The notes under the pieces are model-generated. The model was not told the DNA's origin. It worked only from the letters and a program-made list of their open reading frames with translations, and made no database searches. 64,000 nt of DNA, from NCBI GenBank assembly GCA_020747065.1, contig JAGMVK010000026.1:590618-654617 (forward strand), read 5' to 3'. The translations under genes and the position numbers were made by a program. This document shows positions 34,212-44,934 of the stretch, in pieces. This DNA is from Cadophora sp. MPI-SDFR-AT-0126. Lineage: Eukaryota > Ascomycota > Leotiomycetes > Helotiales > Ploettnerulaceae. Each line of letters opens with the position of its first letter. The first letter of the stretch is position 1.

Positions 34212-35308
34212 GCTGATCAGAACCGAGTTGAGGAGGGGTTGAGGACGGGATGCGAAGGCGATGTCGTCAATATGGGTCGATACATGTCGAGTTCGTGGGG
34301 TTCCTCGCCTTTTGGTATTTTTTTCCTGCTGGTTGGATCTGGCGTTGGATTTTGGAGTTGAGGTGTGGTGTGGTGAGCATAAGGAAGTTAGGCAGACTTT
34401 GGCGGGCGGGCGGTGAAAGTCCCACCGACCGTCAGGTCGATCTTGCTTGCCCCTTGCTTTCTATTTTGCTGTGCTGTGCTGTGCTGTGCGGTGCCAGCTT
34501 GTGCGGTGCTGGTGGCTGGCGGCTTGGCAAAAATGGTATGGTGGGGAAGCGCCAATGACGTACAGTACTGTAGGTTCCGTCACTTGCTCGAGTGGCCAAT
34601 CATTCGATGAGTTCAGCTGGGTAGTCAACGCGATCTTTTAACCTTAAAACCTGACATTTCGACCGGCGTGTGGAACTAACTAACAGGACCGGGTAACAGA
34701 ATGGAAAGAAAAAAAGAAGAAAAAGGGTCTTTGATGCTGAAATCCTTGTCCCTAATTGTACTTAAAAACTTGTAGTTGTGCTGGGACAAAGCTGTCTCTA
34801 CTGTTAACAGTTTTGACAAGAAGAGTACCTCACTCCGTACCAGTCAGTACCTGAGTCCTAAGCGACTGGTTAAGTCCTCGGCTGGTCCTACGTCATATGC
34901 GTTGCTATTCACGTTGAACAAAAGCAATTTGTGCGTCGCCTCACGTCTTCGGTGAGGCTGCCTTATGAGAGAAGGAATGGACGGCTTTTGAGTCGTTGCA
35001 AGGGATTAATCCGAGTATTTGGTTGGAAGGGGTGGGTGAGTCTAGCGTGTCTGGGTGGACATTGCAGGGTCCTCCTCCCGCGTTCCCCACCGACGTCATA
35101 TTCAAGCCCCCGAATCGCTTATCCTGGTTTTCCCTCCACTCCCCTCCCCACACCAACACATCCACCCCAACGCTACCCATAACCAGCATCTTCCCTCCTT
35201 TTCTGAAGTACGAGCACTTGATTCCACACAATCTACACATTTTGTAGCCTCATTTTCACTTCTCACCTCCTAGTGCACCTGCAGCATTGTTGGATCGCAG
35301 CGTGCAAC
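34212..35308. other. Intergenic, 1.1 kb
   Basis: No gene recognised. Contains a TGCTG pentanucleotide run at about 34467-34490. Short frames at its right end are the CT-rich leader of the next gene. Confidence 0.5.
34467..34490. repeat. (TGCTG)n tandem repeat
   Basis: Five near-perfect TGCTG/TGTGC units, the last with a G substitution. Confidence 0.8.
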
Positions 35309-37091
35309 ATGGACAACTTCAACAGCCAAGACTGGGATTTCAGTGAGTGGATTGATTTGCAGTATGGCCACCAAGAACCACAACAGCCCTTACCGTGCGA
35401 GGAGAATCTCTGGTGCGATCCTGTCGATTGCTCTCCTCCTCGTGGTACAAATAGAAATACAAATACAAATACCTTCAGCACTCCCGAGTCCTTCAATTCC
35501 TTGTCAACCGAGAACTCATTCTCCGAAGAACGACAAATGTCATCCCTTTCATCCCTGGAAAATGCCCAAAAGAAGCGTCAACGTCAATCATCAGAAGACT
35601 CTCAATCAGATGGCGCTCTCATTCGGTCTCGAAAGACTAGAAAATTGAAGGCTCCCCATGAGACGGCGAAGGTCCGAGAGAAAGGTGCTTGTTTCTTGTG
35701 CCAGAAGAAGAGAAAAGTGGTAAGTGATCGAGTCACAGGAATTTCCTGGAATTTGGTTGCTGACCTCGAGAAGTGCCAAGACGGAGATGACCCAGAAGGG
35801 TCTTGCAAAAGATGTTTGGAACACCCAGACAAGATAACTGTCATCCCTGGACTGCTTCGTCCCCTCTGCTGGAGACCAAACATTGGTTCAACCGAAATAT
35901 TTCGTCGAGGTAAACATTCCATCTGACTATGAAAGGCTATCGCTAACAATAACAGGCCCAACAATCGACTTCGCAGCTTCTCTTCGGGGAAACAGCGAGG
36001 ATGCAGGTCCTGGAAAGCAAGCGCTCTGGAAGCACTTTGCTACACGCAAGAGTGGTAGTGATTCTACCAGATATGTGGACCTGTCTCAGAAGTGGACACC
36101 GAACACTTTAAGAATCCGACTTGACCGATACCAACCAATGGACACGGATAAGCAACACTACACTTGGTTCGATAACGGCGTTGAGCAACAGTACAAGACG
36201 TCTCCATTCGGTATTGCAAACCTCGGTGTGGCTACATCGGCGGTTGAGAATTTTCTTGCGCAGAACTCGGAGGGCTATATCCAGGCACATATGAAAGTTT
36301 CGACAAAGTTGACGAGAAATTCGTTCCAGACTGCACAACAACACAAGGTGGGCTCAGTGTTCCTGTGAAGCTTGATTTCCCTGCTAATATCATAGCTAGT
36401 ACATGCCCCTGGTCGAACGCGCCCTAAAGCTCTGGGTGGCCTGTCGCTTCATTGAAGAGCCCTGGAGCATCACCGGAAATGAGACACTCGGCATGTCAAC
36501 AGATCCAAACCCCAACTGCCCCTACCACGACCGAGTTCCAGTTCCACCCATTGTAGACCTCCAGATTGACCTCATCGTCATCAATGAAATCCTCCAACCA
36601 GAATTGAAGAAGATTCTCAAGATGCTGAAGGAGAAATTGGAATCGACTGATCCTTGGACTGATTGGTTCGAGATCTACCTCGCCTACTTTATCTTGCTGC
36701 ACAATGTTGAGTTGACAATGGCGCACGATGCTTGGTTCGTGAAGCGCAATAATCTGAAGGTAAGTCATACAGTCAGCCCCCTGACTCTACTCAAGTCACT
36801 AAAAAGCACCAGAGAAAATACTCCAACAAGCCTCTGATCGACACCATCACGCAAGGCGCCACCACTCTCCTCACCTGCTTCCACTACGCACACCAAGGCT
36901 ATGCACCATTCACAAATGTCGACCTCGAGCGAACCCAACAGTGGCCGGATCAGCAAAAGGAGTATCTCCACGAGACTCGTCCGTTGCTGCAGGGTATCCG
37001 AGGTGACCATGTTCATGATCCAGCTAAGGAGCTGTTCTGGACTTCGCAGCTTCACAGACCTGATTGGCGACCAGTGGTTCTTATGTCGTGA
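35309..37091 (+). CDS. Zn2Cys6-like zinc-cluster protein (putative transcription factor)
   Basis: Five exons, 35309-35719, 35771-35909, 35956-36347, 36400-36759 and 36813-37091, join in phase to give 526 residues. The first 120 residues are disordered, Ser/Asn/Gln-rich and end in a basic patch (KKRQRQ, RSRKTRKLKAP). A zinc-cluster-like arrangement follows: C128xxC131, C139, C149xxC152 (ACFLCQKKRKVKCQDGDD, SCKRC), with C-x7-C spacing one longer than classical. The C-terminal 370 residues are helical without a known domain; such layouts occur in many fungal regulators. Intron 1 splits the zinc cluster after residue 137 and is 51 nt without stops, so retention would insert 17 residues. Target genes unknown. 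Confidence 0.8.
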
Positions 37092-38185
37092 GAGACACTT
37101 TTCAGGAGTTTCTGGTGGGATGAGGAGTCATCAATGGGAAAAGGAGTTCATGGCAGGAAGGAATAATTGTACAATACTGGCGTTTGATTTACTGTAAATT
37201 AGCGGGATGGGTCAGCGCGGCAGCATTGCATTGAAAGCGAATCATTGAATCAAAAATACCCTTAAAATCAAGCATCTACTTACTTCCAAATATTATTTGA
37301 GGCTTTTCGTCGGGCTATTGACCGTAAACTATTGATTTACTACAGTTCTATGAGAAACTAATGCTCAAGCACCCACACTAGCTCACACACCAGCAAGTTC
37401 CCCGTCGAGCCATCTCCTACCCACCATGCTCACCGAAATCCCAACCCACGCACCATGACGACATAACGTACCACACCACACAAAGCCCAAAAACCGTTCA
37501 GATATGCAGGGTTCAAACCCATCAGCCGCATTCCCCTCCTCCCCTCCTTCCATCCAATCAGCCCGCCTCGGGGATCGTCACTTGCTAGGCTGGCAACGCC
37601 GGAGGCTTTCTCACCGCACATGGCACATGGCATTGTTCATGCCAAACACGTTCTAAACGAGAATCTGGGGTCCATCGACGTCAGCCATGCATTTTATGCC
37701 TTCCTCAAGATATCTTGTTTCTGATGTCAAGACAAGATAAGAAAGGAATGAGAAGGTGTAGACGAGGCTGACTCGGCGCACGTGCCTTTTCGCCCCCCTT
37801 TGTTGCCTCGCTTAATCCAGGTAGGTGGTAAGCGAGGAGATCGACATTTTTTGCCTCTCAGGAGTTCCCTACTAGATGACAGGCCGTATAGTCAGAGAAA
37901 TAGCTCGTGACTAGAGACGGGTGATCCACTGCTCGTTGCGGTTTTGTCCGCTCTGAAGAGTGAGGAAGGGAGGAATGCGCGGTTTGGAGATGGCTTTTGA
38001 GGGCGGGATAGATGTGAAGGAGGACAAGGTGTTTGCCACTATGGGGCGAGTGAGTGACTGATTGAGTGAGCGCGGTGAGATATTGACCTCGAATTATGGG
38101 GAATCTTGAGTTCACCAAAATCCCATTTTGTTTTTAGTACGGAAGTTCGAGAGTATTAAAAGGTCGGGACTTCCAGCATGGGCGA
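37092..38185. other. Intergenic, 1.1 kb
   Basis: No recognisable gene, RNA gene or repeat. The minus-strand frames at 37430 and 37858 are short and featureless. Confidence 0.5.
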
Positions 38186-38795
38186 ATGTTTAAGCTCGAT
38201 AGAATTCACACACCCCGTCTCTCTTTCGCTTTCACGAATCACAGATCTGCTAAACAGATATGGCAGCTTCAACCAAGTAATCCTCGCTGCCCCTCTGCCT
38301 CCCAGAGCTCAATCAATACTGACTTGATCTCTAGGTTATGCACCCCACTACTCGACCTTGCAGGGACAGGGTCAACATTCGATAGCATCCCCTTTCGCTC
38401 GAAACATCATATTTACAAAATGCCAAATGAACTTGCCCTTCCCTTCTCATCAATCAAACTACCGTACACACCCTTCTGCTCATTCCCAATTCACCTACCA
38501 ACACTCTCACAGTCCCATCACAAGAGTCACATCGCCGACCAAGACATGTCGCCCATCAAAATCATCTAAGATCCCGGACCCAAACCCTCCGAAAGAAAAC
38601 TTTGCAGAGGTTGTAGGACATGAGGATACCCATCTCAAGCAGAAGGTCATGGTTTCGGGTGTTGATCTTGACGAGTTTGCTGAGGTGCAGACAGGTGAAA
38701 GCGTTTATGAGAGATTTATGAGGGAGGAAAGCTTGGCGGAGAGGTGGTGGGGTAATGATACGTTGGAGAGGGAGGGGAAGGAGATTGATTTATGA
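38186..38795 (+). CDS. Small protein with likely mitochondrial presequence (hypothetical)
   Basis: Two exons, 38186-38276 and 38335-38795, join in phase 1 across a 58-nt intron to give 183 residues. The N-terminus has Arg/Lys/Ser and no acidic residues after residue 5 (MFKLDRIHTPRLSFAFTNHR), then Tyr/His/Ser-rich sequence, as in mitochondrial presequences. The second half is acidic (PDPNPPKENFAEVVGHEDTH, GVDLDEFAEVQTGESVYERF, EESLAERWWGND). I do not recognise the family. A different start at 38178 in another frame would not splice in phase. Confidence 0.55.
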
Positions 38796-39284
38796 CTTCT
38801 GGCTGTTCTCTTAACCTGTGTTTTTTCACTTGTAAATAAAGTTCAAGTACCAAACAATATCTTTGTACTGGATTTTTCTTATCTTCAAGTAGGCCGTGTG
38901 TGAACTTATTTTCAAGTCACGACTTAAATCCTCTTTGTGTTTATCGGCCTACATGTCGAAAATAGAAAACCCCACATCTTCCTTGAATCTAAAACGTGAC
39001 GTGTTGGGTTGACAGCGACTGATGCTCTAACGCATCGTACAAGTACATGTGGGGACTTGCAGAGTCGGGTACCAGAATAGTGTGAGAGAAGGATCCCGTA
39101 CAGGTGAGAATCCTCACTGAATCTCCAAGATGAGTAGACTAGGTTTCCCAAGATGTCCCGTTTTTCCACAACGTGATTCCAGTTTCGATATCGTCTTAGT
39201 AACTTGGCGAAACCCGTGCCCAGGTGTCAATTGTATACTGCTCCTCAAAATCTAATCGAGTTTGGTTCCCCTCCCTCCCAAACT
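38796..39284. other. Intergenic
   Basis: Flanks of the small gene and the permease relic. Nothing recognised. Confidence 0.45.
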
Positions 39285-40015
39285 TCATTCGACTAACAGT
39301 ATTTGGCTCTCTATATGCCTGTATCCCCAAACTTCTCTCAGAACTTCCTTGTCCTTATATTCAGCACCAACCTTAGCACGCTCGATAATTTTCTTTTGTG
39401 GTATGCTGGTATCTTTCTCACCTGAAACAACCGCCATCTCCTCATCTATATGACCTCTCGTCCAAAATTAGAAGAAGTAGGTTGTCAGCACATAAAAGAC
39501 TAGCATTGCCACAACGGTAATGCGGTATCTCCTACAGATAGCAGTAATTGCGAGAGGATCGACGACATAGTTGAGGATGATTGCCAAAACTGCCGGTGCT
39601 CACGATAAGCCCAGTCCGTGAGCGTGCAATGGATACGGCCAGATTTCAAGTGGGTATTGGAGTTTACAATTCGTTTGTTAGAGCGAGAATCAGACTCATG
39701 GTTCATGTCTTATCAGGAATTGGTAAATTACAGAGCTATATCGCAACCAGCAAAATAAATGATTAAGAATGACCAACCACTATTTCAACGGAAGCACTGC
39801 CCGTAATTGCGAAGGATCACGAGGAGTAGGTGAACGATGGAGCTAATGAACATGATAGGTAAAGAAATCAGAGATAATCTTCTTTCCATCGTATTGGCCA
39901 TTAACGAAGCATCTAAATTGAAGAGTAGGTTCCAGACTTTGAGACGAGCCGAAATTAAAATCTGGTTCGCGGACTCGTGATACCTACAGTACTCAAGACC
40001 AGAGCGAGATAGCAC
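39285..40015 (-). pseudogene. MFS sugar (lactose-permease-type) transporter, 3' remnant
   Basis: The minus strand encodes pieces of the C-terminal half of a fungal sugar:H+ symporter. Segment one: LKVWNLLFNLDASLMANTME followed by RRLSLIS, matching the GRR loop region between segments 8 and 9. Segment two: ILNYVVDPLAITAICRRYRI then VVAMLVFYVLTTYFF, segments 11-12. After an in-frame TAA at 39468-39470 the frame continues with TRGHIDEEMAVVSGEKDTS and IIERAKVGAEYKDKE, the cytoplasmic tail (normally ETRGxTLEE). The part between segments 9 and 11 is broken by stops and frame changes, and the N-terminal half is absent. A decayed, truncated gene copy. Confidence 0.65.
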
Positions 40016-40611
40016 GTCACAGAGCTATTCTAAGTCTATTTCGAAAAGAAGTCGAGTGATACGGTGATGAAGAGTCGATGGTCATTGCCCTCTGTTTTGA
40101 CCACCGCTGCGACGCTCGCTTGGCTCTTCGCTTCCGCTTCCGCTTCGGCAATGATCGTGCATTCCATCTCCACGACTTCGAACTTGACGAGTTCGAAAAA
40201 GGCATCTCCTCTGGCATGATGATCCCTAGGATTCTGTCAGGCCTTGTCGATCAATTTGGACCTCCCGACAGGACTACGAGAGAACGGCTTTGCGGTATCA
40301 TTTGGGTCTTCCGCGGTCACAGACCCGATTTTTCCAAAAGCAGGAACAGTTGCGTGGGTCATAAATGGCAAGGGACATAAGCACAAATCAGAACCCAAAT
40401 GAAGCAACGATTTTGAAAGTTTTCCCGAGGATCCCTGCTTCCAGCAATGGTGGGGAGGGCAATTTCGCTGATTGTTTATCAAGTCTCTAAGCGAGCCCCT
40501 GAGCTGAGCTTGGCGAAATCAACACCCGTTGAAAATGACGTATGCGGTGTGCACATGAAATTTTAATCCGTCAAATAAGGATTCCAAAGATGAAACTCGT
40601 CCCATTGAATT
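40016..40611. other. Intergenic between permease relic and SDR gene
   Basis: No intact gene. The 66-codon minus-strand frame at 40017 has a basic, low-complexity composition and no match that I recognise; it may be decayed upstream sequence. Confidence 0.4.
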
Positions 40612-41674
40612 TCAAACCACCATTCTGACTTTCAACTTCTCACCCTTGACAATTTCGTCTCGTTTCCCCTCCAACTCGTCAACGTCCCAGGGCTGTCAAG
40701 TTCAGTATTAGTCTGCTCAAAGGGATATCGTAAGGGATCTTACAGCAGCAACATATCGTCCTGCAAGCCATTTTCTACCACCTTTGGTCAGCCACACAAC
40801 AAAGCCCCCGCAGAGCTCCGGAGTATCGGTCAAGTCTAGGGATGAAAGTAAGCACCATCCTTGGCCTGAACGGAAATTGTTAGCCAAACTCACTGTCCCG
40901 AATTGCTTCGATGTTTTTGGACAATTCAGTCAAAACTCCACCAGGATGTACAGCTACGCAGTTCACACCCTTAGAACCATATTCCACATCCACAAATTCA
41001 GTGAGTCGTAGTAAGGCGAGTCTCGAAGTCTGATATGCAGATGCACCGGGAGCAATTATCTATCAATTAAGCTCATTAGATGTGAAGGAAAAATTGGATA
41101 GTATCATGGAGATTGAACAACATACGTGTGCACCGATAGAGCTGATATTGATGACATCAACAGTAGTTTTCTCTTGGCTGGCAGTCTTCTCAAGAACCGG
41201 AAGAAAAGATCTGAGCATTACGTATGTGCCTTTGATGCTCACAGTCCAAGTACGCCAGTACTCATCGATACTGCTCTCGGCAATAGGTTTCCATGTTTCC
41301 GTTGTGCCAGCATTATTGACAAGAACGTCCAATCTTCCAATTCCGTTCGTTACATGATTCGCTGCTGCGGCGACTTGGGCTTCGTCGGCGATGTCAAGTG
41401 AGAATTTGGTGACTTTGACACTCGAGTTGATGGACGCGATAGCTTGCTCGACGGAGTCGAGTTCGCTCGCTGTCCGAGCGCAAATAATTATGTTCCTCAC
41501 CCCACTTTCTGCATATCGTAAAGCTATTGAGCGTCCGATTCCTCGTCCGGCACCGGTGATAAGTATAGCTTTGGAGGGTTGAGAGAGTTCGCTCTTTGTG
41601 GGATCAATGGCAGGATAAATGTCATTGTGAAGAGTATCGACGAAATTGAACCCGACGTGTGGAGGTAGGGACAT
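40612..41674 (-). CDS. Short-chain dehydrogenase/reductase with YxxxR in place of YxxxK
   Basis: Exons 41674-41126, 41059-40894, 40835-40744 and 40692-40612 join in phase to give 295 residues. The start at 41674 (MSLPPHVGFNFVDTLHNDIY) is preferred over an in-frame ATG 51 nt upstream because it matches the usual fungal N-terminus. TGAGRGIG near residues 40-47 binds the nucleotide; VLVNNAG follows; INISSIGAH carries the catalytic Ser region. The catalytic Tyr motif reads YQTSR, with Arg where the family has Lys. The C-terminal LTDTPELCGGFVVWLTKGGR and WDVDELEGKRDEIVKG are typical of a fungal SDR subfamily of unknown substrate. The altered residue may reduce or abolish activity. Confidence 0.85.
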
Positions 41675-42771
41675 ATTGAGGACGGATTTTAAAAGTTTGA
41701 TTTTCCTGTACTTGAGCAGCACCACGTCTCGATTAAATTTTTATTTAATGTCGATGACGAGCTCGATTATTGGTACCGCCAAGCTAGTTGACTTAGGTCC
41801 GTTATCCCCGGAATCGTGATTGTACGTGCATAATTATGGACCATAGAGTGGGGAATTAGAAAACGCTTTTTGATGTCGATTTGTAAAAAGGAACTGGACG
41901 TATATCTTATTTAAAATATCTCATTGCATTGCGTGAATAATGGTATGACCGTGTCATCGCATGATGGCTTGGTTACGTTAACACCTCTTACCCCACAGCC
42001 ACACCTCCGGAATTCATAACCGTATACAACTTCTACATATGACCACGTCCGATACCTTCAATCTACCGGATGGTAAGAATGGCAGATTGCCAAGTTCTCT
42101 GTCCTCCAGTACAGGGTGTTCTCAAAAGTCGCTTGCGCGGGGCATAGCAGGGTTGCAGCTCGGCGGCCATGTAGAATGCTAACAACTCTATTTAACGCCT
42201 ATAAATCTAAAACTTCGCTTCTGACAATCGCAGTACTGCACAATTTCATCGTTCTCTTCATCGTCAGAAGAAAATCTCTCTAAAAGCAGATGCTACAATT
42301 ATGACAAGGCACTTCCTTACAAGGTTGCTACTTCGGCCTACGATTCGCTCGCTTGCTCAATTTTGGTCACCGCCTCGCAATCCTGTCCAAGACAACGTGC
42401 GGAGAGATACCGTCCAAGGATATTCAAGTTATTGCGTCCACTCAATATAGAGCACCAAGTATCATTCCACGGACAATTGTCAACCGGATTTAGCAGACAT
42501 ACAGAACCTATAACGCTGCTTTCAATAGTTCCGATTATGGCTCTGTGTACCTGTACATGCACAGGTCCTTGAAGCGAGACATGGATAGAGAATGATGACA
42601 TAGCGTGATAAGTCAACAATTTTTGGAATCACATTTCGAACACCAAGACGCATCTTTAGGTAGTAAATCGATATGAAAAACTTAGTAAGGATACATTTTT
42701 CCTCCTCTCTTGATTATACATGTATCCATCTGCAACAATGTGGTAGAGCAGAATCTCAGAATCTTGAAAGT
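41675..42771. other. Intergenic, 1.1 kb
   Basis: Upstream region of the SDR gene and 3' flank of the glycosidase gene. Only short frames; no gene recognised. Confidence 0.5.
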
Positions 42772-44934
42772 CTAACTTTCGCGAACGTGGTATGATCCGC
42801 CAGGAAGACTCGTGAAGGCCAAATTACCGCCAACGTTTGAAGACGAAGTCGCGAGACCTTGAGGTCCGCTCACCACCAGATTACGATTTCCTCCAGGCAA
42901 AATCAAAGTCCCGGATGTCCCCCCAGGTGTTCTGAATTCTCCCACCAGACTTTCGGTTTGGTCACTACTCCAAGAAGCTGAGAACTCTCCAAGGGAAGTC
43001 TCAAAGCCGGCGGTCACTCGTCTTAAGCTCCCTAGTCTAGGCTGGACAAGCCAAGTCTTCCCCACAGCTGAAGTAAGCTGAAGTCCAGCAGCAAAGAAAG
43101 TGAGTGCTGAAGTCGGACCCGTGGCCCACCCGTGAGCGTGGCTAACTCGTGCATCATTGTTATACGGAGCGTAGTGTAGATCGCCATTCGTGGAATAACC
43201 CTCGATGAAAGAGCTATTGGTCATGCGAGGGTCGTCAAGCATGAAGTCTGCCCACATGAACTCGATCAATTCTATTGCACGCTCGGGATTGCCAGACAGA
43301 AAGTGGGCCTGAACTTCGAACCCCGATGCAAAAGGTGAGATAGTTGCTCCAGCTTCCGGAGCAGGTGCACCGTACGGGCGGACCCAACGAGCTGCGAGGG
43401 CTGTGCTGATAGATTCTGCCCGCTCTGCATCCACGACACCAGCAATTATTGCCCAAGAATTTCCGTCCTGAGGATGCAGCGCCGAATCCGTTTTGTTAAC
43501 GTCGTTGTCGAAGAACAAGTTTTGAGCTGGGTCCCAGAGACGTTCGTTGATAGCATTCTTGATGCCCCCCATGGCACTCCTCCACGTGTCAACAACGCTG
43601 CCGTCGTCGACGGCTTCTGCAAGTCTAAGGCTCACATCCAGGGTATGATAGAATATTGAATTTGCCTTCAGTCATTTTATTAGCACCACTCTTTCCAACA
43701 TTCGCCATAGAAGATGTGCTGACCTCCACATTGTGTCCTCCCATCCCTGACCTCAGCCAATCGAACGAGCTTGTGACGTTTGCTAACCCCGTGCTATCGA
43801 TTGTGGCCAACGACCATGCAAGAGCTGATTTGTACCCACTCCAGTAGCTTTGGAGATATGCCAGATCCCCGGTGTACAGATGGTAGTAATAGAGATCAAG
43901 GAGGGTGTAGAGATGATATGTGAAGCTGAACAAGAAACGGGCGGGGCTCGTGAATGGACTTCCTGCCCAAGGCAGACGTCCGTCAGGAGCTTGAAGTGCG
44001 AAGAGGGAGTCAATGCCATTCTTGGTTCCATCTAGACTGTTTGTCGAGACAAATATTGATGGGCCAGAAATAGCAATGTCCCCAGGCCAGACCAAACGAT
44101 CACGTTTCGCTCCATCGATGAGGACTGAGGTTCCATCTAATCGTATATCAGTCACTAGTTCGGGCAAAATCTAGAATGACTATGTCGATTCTAGAAACAT
44201 TGTACGAGTATCTCGTAAGACTTGGAGTGGGGAATGCAGCTGTACTCACGTCCAACGGTCGCATTGTAATACCAGTCAGTGCCTGGGATACCCAATGCAT
44301 TCCCATACGCAGGATCCATACTGCATAGCTGATTGGTGTAAGCACCGGCATACCATACGCGATTCAGTTTCTCGCTGTCACTGTTGAAGTAGCCAGGGTA
44401 GTCTCTGAGATCTTCCATCTCAGGTGAAGCAGTGAAGTTGACATGGAGATCTCTCACAGTTACACTTCCCGTCCCATTATGCCAAATACTCATATAGCGG
44501 AAGCCACCTCGCTGACGCTTTTTCTCGGCTGTATACCGTCCCTTAGAAGGAACCTTGAACCAAAGTGGGCTATCGTATAGAGCCGACGAGGCAGAGTCGC
44601 ACTGGTACGGACTAATCCACATGGAGCTCTCTGTAAAAGTAAACCCGACATACTCTTCAACGCCAGAAACCCCACTGACTCTGAAATCCACCGTTCCCCC
44701 GATGTTGATGCCGAAGTCGAGAGTGATAGACGAATTGGGGCCGAATACCACTCCATGGCTACTGTGGACGTCGGCGAGCAGTGCATCGGGGTTCTCGACA
44801 GGGCCGCGTACAGCGGTCAGGATGGGAGGAGTTATGGAACGGTAATTTGGTGCGAGGATGTATTCGCTGTACCTAGTAGCAGCAATTGAGGGAACAACTG
44901 CGGCCACAGCACAGATAACACTCAATAAGAACAT
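42772..44934 (-). CDS. Secreted six-hairpin glycosidase, GH78 alpha-L-rhamnosidase-like
   Basis: Exons 44934-44250, 44154-43724 and 43665-42772 join in phase across introns of 95 and 58 nt to give 669 residues. A signal peptide (MFLLSVICAVAAVVPSIAA) starts the protein. A beta-sandwich part follows (GTVDFRVSGVSGVEEYVGF), then the (alpha/alpha)6 domain with VLIDGAKRDRLVWPGD, the hallmark of GH78-like enzymes, SFDWLRSGMGGHNVEANSIF, and GWATGPTSALTF near the end. A C-terminal beta domain closes it. GH78 enzymes release L-rhamnose from pectin and glycosides outside the cell. The fungal subgroup with this length is often annotated six-hairpin glycosidase without a proven substrate. Confidence 0.85.
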
